A stretch of 12,034 bases of DNA, taken from positions 1 to 12,034 of the forward strand of contig JAJRTI010000534.1 of assembly GCA_024278415.1 (NCBI GenBank), written 5' to 3'. This DNA is from Planctomycetota bacterium (GTDB lineage: Bacteria > Planctomycetota > Brocadiia > JAJRTI01). Positions 1 to 5,868 of this stretch are shown one piece after another. The notes beneath the pieces are model-generated. The model made no database searches. It saw only the letters and a list, made by a program, of their open reading frames with translations, and was not told where the DNA came from. Every line of letters starts with the position of its first letter. Within the stretch, counting starts at the first letter, position 1. Position numbers and translations under genes: made by a program.

Positions 1-141
1 CGTCTGGCGAGCGGAACCCCGTCAGGCCACAAGCGGGCAAGATAACAAACACCCCGCGCCCCGATTCTGCCGTGACGAGCTAAATCTCATTCCCACTCAG
101 CCCGCGTTGCCTGCGGCTGAAAAATGTGGGTAAAGGGCAGC

Positions 142-174
142 CTGTAGTCCCCCCTGGAAGGGGGGACATGGCGG
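142..174. repeat. 33-bp GC-rich hairpin repeat, copy 1
   Basis: This copy matches 277-309 with a single base difference. Its core is a perfect 9-bp stem (147-155 with 159-167) closed by a gga triloop, followed by acatggcgg. No reading frame across 1-338 looks like a protein. The form suggests a dispersed REP- or MITE-like element. A transcription role is possible, but neither side has a T-run. Confidence 0.8.
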
Positions 175-176
175 AA

Positions 177-199
177 CCCCCTCCCTTGCAGGGAGGGGG
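177..199. repeat. GC hairpin between the two 33-bp repeats
   Basis: A 9-bp perfect stem (ccccctccc at 177-185 with gggaggggg at 191-199) closes a ttgca loop. A G-rich tail follows (agggggtgggt, 201-211). The hairpin differs in sequence from the flanking 33-bp repeats. Similar C-run/G-run palindromes are common dispersed intergenic repeats in GC-rich genomes. Apart from these repeats, nothing is recognisable in the first 338 bases. Confidence 0.7.
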
Positions 200-276
200 C
201 AGGGGGTGGGTCAGCTCACCGAGAGCGCGAGTCGATCCATGAACCCCACACATAGGGCCATCGGCAAGCGACCCCC

Positions 277-309
277 CTGTGGTCCCCCCTGGAAGGGGGG
301 ACATGGCGG
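277..309. repeat. 33-bp GC-rich hairpin repeat, copy 2
   Basis: This is a direct repeat of 142-174, starting 135 bp downstream. It has the same 9-bp stem (282-290 with 294-302) and gga loop, and the one difference is a g in place of an a just before the stem. It ends about 30 bp before the degraded transposase, so the strip 142-340 is a cluster of repeat elements beside a transposase remnant. Confidence 0.8.
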
Positions 310-338
310 GATAATGGGATAATGGGGACAGTCACCTA

Positions 339-749
339 TTATTCCCTCTTCTCTTGTTTGGCCGCGTGCTTGCCAGGCCGGCCGATGGGCAAGGCGCGCA
401 GGCGACGGCCAAGCGCAGACTCGATCTTGCTTACGAATGAGTCGCTGCCCAACGGACGGCCCGCGCGCGTGCGCAAACGGATCAGGTCCAGTCCGGTCCG
501 GTCGTCACCCCGCGCCCTTGGCCAGCGACTCCTCGCCTTCTGGCACGACGATGGGGTGCACGTGATTCGTCATCAGGCAGTACCCCAGCACGCGCAGGTC
601 GAAGCGCTCGGCCTGTTCCGCCAGCACTTGCAGGCACGCGCGCTGGTCGTCGTCGACGACGAAGAACACGTCCTGCCGGTTATTGCCCCGCTGCGTCACG
701 TGCTGGGGCACTCCGGGCGCCGCGCCGCGACTCGGGCCAGTCTTGGCAT
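339..749 (-). pseudogene. Broken IS200/REP-associated tyrosine transposase (Y1_Tnp, RAYT-like)
   Basis: Three separated pieces of one transposase can be read on the minus strand. The start MPRLARVAA is at 749. A one-base frame change leads into APGVPQHVTQRGNNRQDVFF and later YCLMTNHVHPIVVP, which contains the HUH metal-binding pair HVH, and runs to a stop at 505-507. A further frame carries RTRAGRPLGSDSF and the C-terminal GRRLRALPIGRPGK tail, ending in TAA at 339-341. Intact family members are roughly 200-240 residues. Here only about 137 codons remain, and the central part with the catalytic tyrosine is gone, with the deletion junction near 495-510. It cannot transpose. From memory, such transposases act on REP-type hairpins, and the region is flanked by them. 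The assignment is firm; the exact junction is inferred. Confidence 0.85.
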
Positions 750-819
750 GCCCGAATCCTACCGCCCACTGGCCCGTGCTGTCAAGCCATGAATAGGCCA
801 GGAGTTTCCCCATGCGCCT

Positions 820-899
820 CGCCTGTAGTGCTCACGTCAGTGAGCCTCTGGGCCGGCGGCCGGCGGGGGGGAGGCTCACTGACGTGAGCACTACAGGCG
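820..899. repeat. Perfect 29-bp inverted repeat (REP/MITE-like hairpin)
   Basis: The left arm 820-848 and right arm 871-899 are exact reverse complements over 29 bp. The 22-nt loop (849-870) is G/C-only except for its first base and includes ggccggcggccgg. The element lies 71 bp upstream of the transposase remnant start and 77 bp downstream of the stop of the DUF6775-like gene at 976. It could act as the 3' end of that minus-strand transcript, but no T-run follows. A REP- or MITE-type mobile repeat is the simplest reading. The gap 900-975 also has a small hairpin at 927-940 (cgctg/cagcg). Confidence 0.85.
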
Positions 900-975
900 C
901 GCGGCCGGCCTACGTATCGATGCTAGCGCTGAAGTCAGCGAAGTGGACGTTCCCGTCGCCGGGGGCGGCCTGCGC

Positions 976-1800
976 CTACGGTGACGGGATGGGCATGCTA
1001 GCCCTCAAGGCCTCCAGCATCTTCGTGTGCCGTTCGCAGTAGTCCGGCTCCCCGATCTGTGCGCCGAGCATCTCCGCCTGCCAGTGGGCGTTGAAGAGCC
1101 GGCATCCCTTGTCCTCGCAGAACGGCTCGCCGGTGAGTGCGAACATCGCGGCCTGCATCGCGTATCCCTTCGCCACCTCCGTCGTGCGTTTGTCTTCGAA
1201 CTGGAGGCAGTCGGCTTCGGTTGCCCCAGGCAGCCGGCCGGGCGAGACGCCCAAGCGCCGGGCAACGTAGAACTCCCGCGGTTTGGCCGGGGCCTGCACC
1301 ATGCCCGCCGACGAGATGATCGCCGGGCCGCCGCACACGATCACGCGCAGGTGATAGCGCCGGTCGTTTTCGTCCCACGTGGCGAACAGCCGCTCCGTGA
1401 ACCAGACGCGGATCGTCTCCGGCCCCCGCTCCCCCTGGGGCAGCACCGCGAATGCGAGCCGCTGCAACTCGTTCCCGTCGTACGTGACTCCGGCCGCGGG
1501 GTGCGTCTGCCTGGCGAGCAGGCGCTCCTCATAGTCTATCTCCGGTTTCAGGGGGTTGCGCGGGGTGGGCGTCTGGAACGGGCTCCGAACACGGATCTGG
1601 CATAGCAGGTTTGCCAGCGACGCGTCGCCCGGCAGCGCCGAAGCGCCGGCCTGCTCAGCCGCGCGCGCCAGAAGATCGCCTTGCACGTCGACGTCGAGCC
1701 AGGGCAGCCATTGCCTCAAATGCTCTCGCACGCCCTCGATCGAGAACCAGGGCTGCGCGATGCCGTCGTACAGACAGATTCGTTTGCAGGGAGTGTCCAT
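976..1800 (-). CDS. DUF6775-like protein, degenerate archaemetzincin relative
   Basis: A 274-residue soluble protein with no signal peptide or membrane segment. Features recalled from the DUF6775 family are ERLFATWDENDRRYHLRVIV (136-155), SSAGMVQAPAKPREFY (163-178), TEVAKGYAMQA (207-217) and EPFCEDKGCRLFNAHW (225-240). The C-terminal spacing is G224-x3-C228-x4-C233 then C255-x2-H258. It copies the known archaemetzincin signature HExxHxxGx3Cx4CxMx17CxxC, except that the last cysteine is His, Met is Leu, and the three catalytic His and the Glu are absent (AAMFALTG at 217-224). A structural zinc site is therefore plausible, but proteolysis by the usual mechanism is not. It follows thi4 by 34 nt on the same strand and is probably cotranscribed. 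The start is the first in-frame ATG; the ribosome site is weak. The function is unknown, and the family name is recalled, not searched. Confidence 0.8.
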   Translation of the reverse strand: MDTPCKRICLYDGIAQPWFSIEGVREHLRQWLPWLDVDVQGDLLARAAEQAGASALPGDASLANLLCQIRVRSPFQTPTPRNPLKPEIDYEERLLARQTHPAAGVTYDGNELQRLAFAVLPQGERGPETIRVWFTERLFATWDENDRRYHLRVIVCGGPAIISSAGMVQAPAKPREFYVARRLGVSPGRLPGATEADCLQFEDKRTTEVAKGYAMQAAMFALTGEPFCEDKGCRLFNAHWQAEMLGAQIGEPDYCERHTKMLEALRASMPIPSP

Positions 1801-1834
1801 CGCACGGACTCGCCGTCCTGTCGCGCCATTCCCC

Positions 1835-2632
1835 TTATCCGTCGAGCATCGACAGCGCGAGTTCGGCGCCCTTCTTGCCGGAGAGCATCATCGCGCCGAA
1901 GGTCGGTCCCATGCGCGGCAGGCCGAACACGGTAGACACGGCCATGCCGATCGCGATGAGGCCGGGGTGGATCTCGCCGGTGTGCTCGACCACCGCGTCT
2001 TCAGAGCGCTCGACCCACATGGGCGCGCAGCCCGGCAGCTCCATGATGCCGCGGTCCGCGAGCGTCTGCGCGACCACCGCGTCGTGGCCGGTGCCGTCGA
2101 TGACCACCTTCGCTTCCAGCGCGATGGGGTCCACGCAGGTGATCTCGCGCGGCAGCGCCTTGACTGGGCTCCAGTTCACCACGAACCCAACGGCCCGGCC
2201 GCCTTCCCGAAGCACGACGTCGTCCACGGTGGTCATGTTGGCGAACTTGACGCCGGCGTCGCAGGCCGCGGCGATCAATTTCGAGCATGCATGCGGGCCA
2301 TCGGCGACGTAGAGCCCTTCAACGAACTCCTTGTAAGGCACGCCCAACTCGTCCATCACCTTTTGCGCGGGCGCGCGGAGCGTGACCTTATTCATAAGGT
2401 ACCCGCCGATCCAGAAGCCGCCTCCCAGGTAGTTGTTTCGCTCCACGATGAGCACCTTCTTGCCCTGGGACGCCAGTTCCTTGCCGCACATAAGTCCGCT
2501 GGGCCCGGCGCCGGCGATGAGCACGTCGCTCTCGACGTACTCTTCGAGCTGCACGGCAAACTCGTGCACGATCGCACGGGTCACGTCCTTCTCATCTGCC
2601 TTGTGGAAAATCGGGGGTTTGGGGTCTGCCAT
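1835..2632 (-). CDS. thi4: Thi4-family thiamine thiazole synthase
   Basis: This is a 265-residue FAD/NAD-fold protein of Thi4 length. Family members build the ADP-thiazole precursor of thiamine from NAD and glycine with Fe(II). Visible motifs are [10 protein letters not shown] (dinucleotide binding, 37-46), [15 protein letters not shown] (63-77), [12 protein letters not shown] (164-175), TGHDA (181-185) and the family block [12 protein letters not shown] (241-252). Cys166 sits two residues before DP, where yeast Thi4 has its sulfur-donating cysteine and methanogen enzymes have histidine. A self-sacrificing mechanism is therefore possible, though unproven. The ATG has AAAGGAG 9 nt upstream. 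The gene lies between the sulfur-carrier gene (180-bp gap) and the DUF6775-like gene (34-bp gap), all on one strand. No thiC, thiE or thiG is in the window. Identity is secure; the mechanism is inferred. Confidence 0.93.
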   Translation of the reverse strand: MADPKPPIFHKADEKDVTRAIVHEFAVQLEEYVESDVLIAGAGPSGLMCGKELASQGKKVLIVERNNYLGGGFWIGGYLMNKVTLRAPAQKVMDELGVPYKEFVEGLYVADGPHACSKLIAAACDAGVKFANMTTVDDVVLREGGRAVGFVVNWSPVKALPREITCVDPIALEAKVVIDGTGHDAVVAQTLADRGIMELPGCAPMWVERSEDAVVEHTGEIHPGLIAIGMAVSTVFGLPRMGPTFGAMMLSGKKGAELALSMLDG

Positions 2633-2668
2633 CAGGGGACACTCCTTTGCGTGTGTGAGATGTGTACG

Positions 2669-2696
2669 TTTCCCCCCAGGCTACGCTTGGAGGAAA
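2669..2696 (-). promoter_or_regulatory. Stem-loop in the thi4 leader
   Basis: On the minus-strand RNA an 8-bp stem forms between 2696-2689 and 2676-2669 (UUUCCUCC with GGGGGAAA, one G-U pair). The same pairing on the plus strand has a mismatch, so the hairpin suits the thi4 transcript. It ends 36 nt before the thi4 ATG. No U-tract follows, so it is not a classic terminator. I looked for TPP riboswitch landmarks (CUGAGA, ACCUGA, GGAUAAUACC) in this 180-nt gap and saw none. A regulatory role is only a possibility. Confidence 0.4.
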
Positions 2697-2812
2697 GATG
2701 CGGCTGGGCCGCAGTTCGTGCTCGTGCTCGATCCCGACGGTCCGGGGACGCACTCGGGAACGAGGATGGTGGCGCCTCGACAACGTGCCGTCGTTCGAGG
2801 GCCGGCAACCGA

Positions 2813-3076
2813 TTACCCGCCGGACAGGGCCGCTAGCAGCGTGACGACGTCGCCGTCTTTGACTGGCGTATCGAGCCCTTGGAGAAAGCGGATGTCCGGG
2901 GAGTTGTTGATGCTGATATTGAGGTGGCGTCTGACCCCGCCCTGGTCGTCGCGCACGTCGTCAAGGACATTGAGTTGCTCCAGCGCCTCGCCAACGGTGC
3001 GGCCTTCAGCCTCGGCTGCCTGGCGGCCGCCCAAGAGGGCGCTACAGGCCGACATGGCTCTAATCGTGACAGACAC
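2813..3076 (-). CDS. ThiS/MoaD-family sulfur carrier protein
   Basis: An 87-residue beta-grasp (ubiquitin-like) protein. Members carry sulfur as a C-terminal thiocarboxylate for thiamine, molybdopterin or related sulfur chemistry. The late block DIRFLQGLDTPVKDGD (61-76) is typical of MoaD-like proteins, and the protein ends ALSGG, the diglycine that is adenylated and thiolated. GTG is chosen as the start because GAGGTG lies 7 nt upstream (3084-3089). Starting at the later ATG would delete the first beta strand (SVTIRAMSA), and reading further upstream adds an Arg/Ser/Pro-rich tail unlike the family. It is the first gene of the minus-strand cluster with thi4, which suggests a sulfur-delivery role there. 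Molybdenum cofactor or tungsten enzyme service is the alternative. No activating ThiF/MoeB enzyme is in view. Confidence 0.88.
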   Translation of the reverse strand: MSVTIRAMSACSALLGGRQAAEAEGRTVGEALEQLNVLDDVRDDQGGVRRHLNISINNSPDIRFLQGLDTPVKDGDVVTLLAALSGG

Positions 3077-3272
3077 GGGCGAACACCTCAGCAGAGATGC
3101 GGCACAGCATCCCCAACACACTCCATCCGGGGGCGCCTGCGAGGGGCGAAGCGTCTGGGCGCGAGATGACGAGCGGCTCGCACGCCTCACGTCTGGCAAG
3201 CACTGCCGCCCTTACACAGCGGCGCCGATCGATGCCATTGTGAGACGTTTAGCCTCACCTGGCGAGCACAAT

Positions 3273-3300
3273 ATAATAGCACAGTGGCCTCGGCTGGTAA
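3273..3300 (-). promoter_or_regulatory. Possible promoter for the sulfur carrier-thi4 cluster
   Basis: Reading the minus strand, TTACCA (3300-3295) is followed after 16 nt by TATTAT (3278-3273). That gives 4/6 and 5/6 matches to the sigma70 boxes in an AT-rich island within GC-rich DNA. It would give a leader of about 190 nt, which includes a small gtgag/ctcac hairpin at 3240-3258. The plus strand also reads TATAAT at 3272-3277, so this island may serve either direction. Confidence 0.4.
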
Positions 3301-3330
3301 AGGCCGCGAATTAACGCGGCGCCCTCGTGC

Positions 3331-3359
3331 TTGACACGCCGGGGCCTGAATGCTTAACT
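3331..3359 (+). promoter_or_regulatory. Possible extended -10 promoter for the COG2907 gene
   Basis: A perfect TTGACA (3331-3336) is followed by a 17-nt spacer and TTAACT (3354-3359). TG at 3351-3352 gives an extended -10 arrangement. Transcription would start near 3366, leaving a leader of about 38 nt before the ATG at 3404. This makes the earlier in-frame ATG at 3350 unlikely as the start. A 6-bp hairpin (gccgcg/cgcggc, 3303-3320) lies just upstream. Confidence 0.45.
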
Positions 3360-3403
3360 CACGCCAGACGCCGCCCCTTCCCCCTCCACGCCGCCATCCC
3401 GCC

Positions 3404-4648
3404 ATGAGAATCGCCGTCATCGGCACCGGCATTTCCGGAATGACTGCCGCACGTCTCCTGTGCGACGACCACGAGTTGGTCGTGTACGAGAAGAGGCGCC
3501 ACGTGGGAGGGCACACGCACACGCAAGACGTCGCGCTCGAAGCGTCCACATTCGTCGCGGACACCGGGTTCACGCTCTTCAATGAGCGGCAATACCCGAA
3601 CTTCACGAAGCTTCTCAAGCGCGTGGGCGCCCGCTGGCGGGAGGCGCCCCGGGGCTTCGCAGTCCGATGCGACCGCTCGGGGATCGAGTTCGCAGTCACG
3701 TCGATCAGGGGGCTGTTCGCGCAACGGCGAAACCTGCTGCGCTCGTGGTTCTTCCGCATGCTGCGGGACGCGGTGCGATTCCGCGATGCCTGCATCGCAG
3801 CCATGGCCGACGGGCACGACGACTTGGCCGTGGGCAAGCTGGTGCAAGAGGGGCGGTACGAGGAGCCCTTCAGCGCGTGCTTCCTCCGGCCCCTGTGTTC
3901 GGCCGTGCTGCCGGCCGACCGCGCCGCGCCGCTGGAGTTGAGCCTTCGAAGCTTTGTCGAGTTCTTGGACCGGCACTGCGTATTCGACGACCCCGGCCCG
4001 CCGCACTGGCTCGTGTTTCCCGGCGGCGCGCGCATGTACGCGTTGCGGCTCGTCGAGCCCTACCAAGCCGCGATCCGCGCCAACTGCGCGGTGAAGACTG
4101 TGAAGCGCAACGCCGACTGCGTCGAGGTGGCGTCGGCCGACGGCGCGGTGGAGCGGTTCGACCACGTCGTCATCGCGACCGCGGCGGATGAGGCGTTGGC
4201 CATGTTGGCTGAGGCGTCCAACGCGGAGCAGGCGGTGTTATCGGCGTTCACGTACGGCGCGCGTGAGGCGGTGCTCCACTGCGACCATCGGGTGGTGCCC
4301 CAGCGCGACACGGCGCGCGCGGGCTGGAGCTTGCACGTGCCGGCCGACGAGACTGCCCGGCCCGTGTTCTCCTACGATCTGGGCTTCTTGCAGGGCGGCC
4401 CCCACGCGCCGCGGGTATGCGTCACCCTCGACCCCGGGCCGGCCGTCGACCCGCGCAAGGTGCTGCGCACCGTGGAGCTGCGATGCCCGCTCGACACGCC
4501 AGAGGCCAGGGCCGCACAAAAGAGGCATGGGGAGATCAGCGGGATCAACCGCACGTCTTTCTGCGGCGCACACTGGGGGCTCGGAGTCCACGAGGACGGC
4601 GTCAACAGCGCGCTCGAAGTGTGCAAGCCCTTTGGCAAAGGGCTGTGA
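3404..4648 (+). CDS. COG2907-type FAD/NAD-binding oxidoreductase (amine oxidase superfamily)
   Basis: 414 residues. The N-terminal dinucleotide-binding motif MRIAVIGTGISGM (G7-x-G9-x2-G12) leads to the acidic strand end VVYEK (E29) and the VGGHTHT loop (34-40). Further landmarks recalled from COG2907 proteins are DTGFTLFNERQYPNF (53-67), GLFAQRRNLL (103-112), FPGGARMY (205-212), RVCVTLDP (337-344) and the C-terminal NRTSFCGAHWGLGVHEDGV (382-400). Relatives are uncharacterised flavoproteins, often encoded beside cyclopropane-fatty-acid synthase and DUF1365, hinting at lipid modification. Those partners are absent here, and the next gene is an HAD phosphatase 10 nt downstream. The start at 3404 puts the FAD motif at the N-terminus as in relatives. 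No convincing Shine-Dalgarno sequence is seen. The substrate is unknown. Confidence 0.88.
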   Translation: MRIAVIGTGISGMTAARLLCDDHELVVYEKRRHVGGHTHTQDVALEASTFVADTGFTLFNERQYPNFTKLLKRVGARWREAPRGFAVRCDRSGIEFAVTSIRGLFAQRRNLLRSWFFRMLRDAVRFRDACIAAMADGHDDLAVGKLVQEGRYEEPFSACFLRPLCSAVLPADRAAPLELSLRSFVEFLDRHCVFDDPGPPHWLVFPGGARMYALRLVEPYQAAIRANCAVKTVKRNADCVEVASADGAVERFDHVVIATAADEALAMLAEASNAEQAVLSAFTYGAREAVLHCDHRVVPQRDTARAGWSLHVPADETARPVFSYDLGFLQGGPHAPRVCVTLDPGPAVDPRKVLRTVELRCPLDTPEARAAQKRHGEISGINRTSFCGAHWGLGVHEDGVNSALEVCKPFGKGL

Positions 4649-4658
4649 ACGGGGCCCC

Positions 4659-5495
4659 ATGAGCCGCCTCTACATCTCCGACCTCGACGGCACCCTCTTG
4701 CGCAGCAACGCGACGCTGTCCGAGTTCAGCCGGTCACAGTTGGAACGGCTGCTTGCGGATGGCGTGCTCTTCACGCTTGCCAGTGCGCGCAGCGTCGTGT
4801 CCATGCGCCTCATCCTCGGCGATTTCCCGCTGCGCCTGCCGGTGATCGCGAACAACGGCGCGTTTCTCTCCGACCTGCGCACCGGCGAACACCGGATCGT
4901 GCACGCGCTGGCGCCGGGCCTTGCGCCGAAACTGCTGGAGCTGGCCGGTCAACTCGCCTGCCCCCCGGTGACCGCCGCGCTGCGCGGGCCGGAGGAGCGC
5001 CTCTACATACCCGCGCCGCCCAATGCCGGCATGCAGTGGTATCTGGACGACCGCATCCGCGTCGGCGATCCCCGGCGCCGGCCATGGGAGACGATGGAGC
5101 CGGCCGGCGCTGACACCGTCGTGTCCATGAGTTTCATCGCCGAACGCGAGCGTATCGAAGAGCTGGGCGCGGCGGTGCGGAGCCTCGTGGGTGAGCATGT
5201 GGCGACGAACGTGTTCGAGAACCACTACACTCCCGGCTGGTTCTGGCTCGTCGCGCAGGACCGGCGTGCAACGAAGGACCAGGCCATCCGGGACTTGGTC
5301 GAACTCGAAGGGCTGTCGGGCCGGGAACTGGTGGCCTTCGGCGATCAGTTGAACGACCTGGCCATGTTCGACGCGGCCGACGTGGCGGTGGCGGTGGGCA
5401 ATGCGGCCGACGAGGTCAAGGCGCGGGCGGATGAGGTGATCGGGACAAACGACGAGGACGCGGTGGTGCGGTACGTGCTGGGCGACAGGGCTTGA
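4659..5495 (+). CDS. Cof-type HAD-superfamily hydrolase
   Basis: 278 residues, the usual size for HAD subfamily IIB (Cof/SPP-like) phosphatases of sugar phosphates or related small phosphates. The four HAD motifs are visible. Motif I is ISDLDGTLL with nucleophile D8 and acid/base D10. Motif II is LASARS (S42 in place of the common Thr). Motif III is K206 in ATKDQAI. Motif IV is FGDQLNDLAMF (D229, D233). NNGAF (65-69) and AVAVGNAADEVKARAD (243-258) are also typical. The cap domain lies between about residues 80 and 190. The ATG follows the flavoprotein stop by 10 nt in another frame, so the two are probably one transcript. The ribosome site is weak. The substrate cannot be read from sequence. 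Confidence 0.9.
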   Translation: MSRLYISDLDGTLLRSNATLSEFSRSQLERLLADGVLFTLASARSVVSMRLILGDFPLRLPVIANNGAFLSDLRTGEHRIVHALAPGLAPKLLELAGQLACPPVTAALRGPEERLYIPAPPNAGMQWYLDDRIRVGDPRRRPWETMEPAGADTVVSMSFIAERERIEELGAAVRSLVGEHVATNVFENHYTPGWFWLVAQDRRATKDQAIRDLVELEGLSGRELVAFGDQLNDLAMFDAADVAVAVGNAADEVKARADEVIGTNDEDAVVRYVLGDRA

Positions 5496-5504
5496 GGCGC
5501 TTGT

Positions 5505-5593
5505 AGTAGGCCCGTGAGTGCCTTCCGCTCGGGTGACGCTTCGCCATCGGAGCAGAGGGCGCCCTTACGGTCGCCACTACGAGCGGATCGCTC
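5505..5593. repeat. REP-like hairpin region between convergent genes
   Basis: The 151-bp gap between the HAD gene and the LapA-type gene (read towards each other) contains an imperfect palindrome. It is bounded by gtagtagg near 5505 and ccactac at 5574-5580, with interior blocks ccgctcggg and gcgcccttacgg. It is followed by a small perfect hairpin gagcg-gat-cgctc (5581-5593). The outer gtagt/actac boundary resembles the 820-899 repeat, and gcccttac recurs near 3206. No T-run is present. The region may end both transcripts, but that is not shown. Confidence 0.45.
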
Positions 5594-5646
5594 CCGCGGC
5601 CGTACAGCGGACTTCATAACACTAGAGGCCCAGGCGCCTCCGCTGC

Positions 5647-5868
5647 TCACGATTTCCGCGCTTTGCGCAGGCCCCAGAGCAGGCCAATGATGAAGCCAGC
5701 CACACCCACTGCGATCAGCGCCAGAGAAAGGGAGATCGACCTCTGCCAGATGAGGAACTTGATCTTGTAGGCGCCGGAGTTTTGCACCACGAAGATCAGC
5801 AGCAGCACGGCCAAGACAGCCGTCAGCCAAATCTTGAACCGGTGTTTGGTCTCACGAATCTTCTCCAT
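5647..5868 (-). CDS. LapA-domain (DUF1049) small membrane protein
   Basis: 73 residues. A short basic cytoplasmic start (MEKIRETKHRFK) is followed by a membrane helix (about 13-28), the typical VVQNSGAYKIKFLIW connector (27-41), a second helix (about 46-66) and a basic tail LRKARKS. This is the LapA/DUF1049 pattern. The namesake works with LapB in controlling lipopolysaccharide synthesis, but many small members outside proteobacteria are untested. The ATG has GGAGG 6 nt upstream, lying inside the end of the symporter gene. The two frames overlap by 17 bp, which suggests translational coupling. Identity of the domain is secure; any lipopolysaccharide role here is not. Confidence 0.87.
   Translation of the reverse strand: MEKIRETKHRFKIWLTAVLAVLLLIFVVQNSGAYKIKFLIWQRSISLSLALIAVGVAGFIIGLLWGLRKARKS

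Noticed and set aside
80..304. Minus-strand 74-residue open frame
   Set aside because: It is composed of translations of the GC hairpin repeats (MSPLPGGTTG occurs twice) and is not a gene.
1..338. CRISPR array
   Set aside because: There are only two similar repeats, 135 bp apart, with another hairpin between them; spacing and number do not fit.
322..792. Plus-strand 156-residue open frame
   Set aside because: It lies opposite the transposase remnant, whose minus-strand reading gives recognisable family motifs; this frame is Arg/Ala-rich without any.
2633..2812. TPP riboswitch ahead of thi4
   Set aside because: The conserved CUGAGA, ACCUGA and GGAUAAUACC-like blocks are absent on the minus strand; only a simple stem-loop is seen.
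3077..3199. N-terminal extension of the sulfur carrier to 128 residues
   Set aside because: The added 41 residues are Arg/Ser/Pro-rich and unlike the beta-grasp family; a GTG with a good ribosome site lies exactly where the domain starts.
3350..3403. Upstream ATG extension of the COG2907 protein
   Set aside because: The extra 18 residues are Pro/Arg-rich and lie before the predicted transcription start; relatives begin at the FAD motif.
3187..4165. Two minus-strand frames opposite the COG2907 gene
   Set aside because: They lack recognisable motifs and overlap each other; the plus strand encodes a complete flavoprotein.
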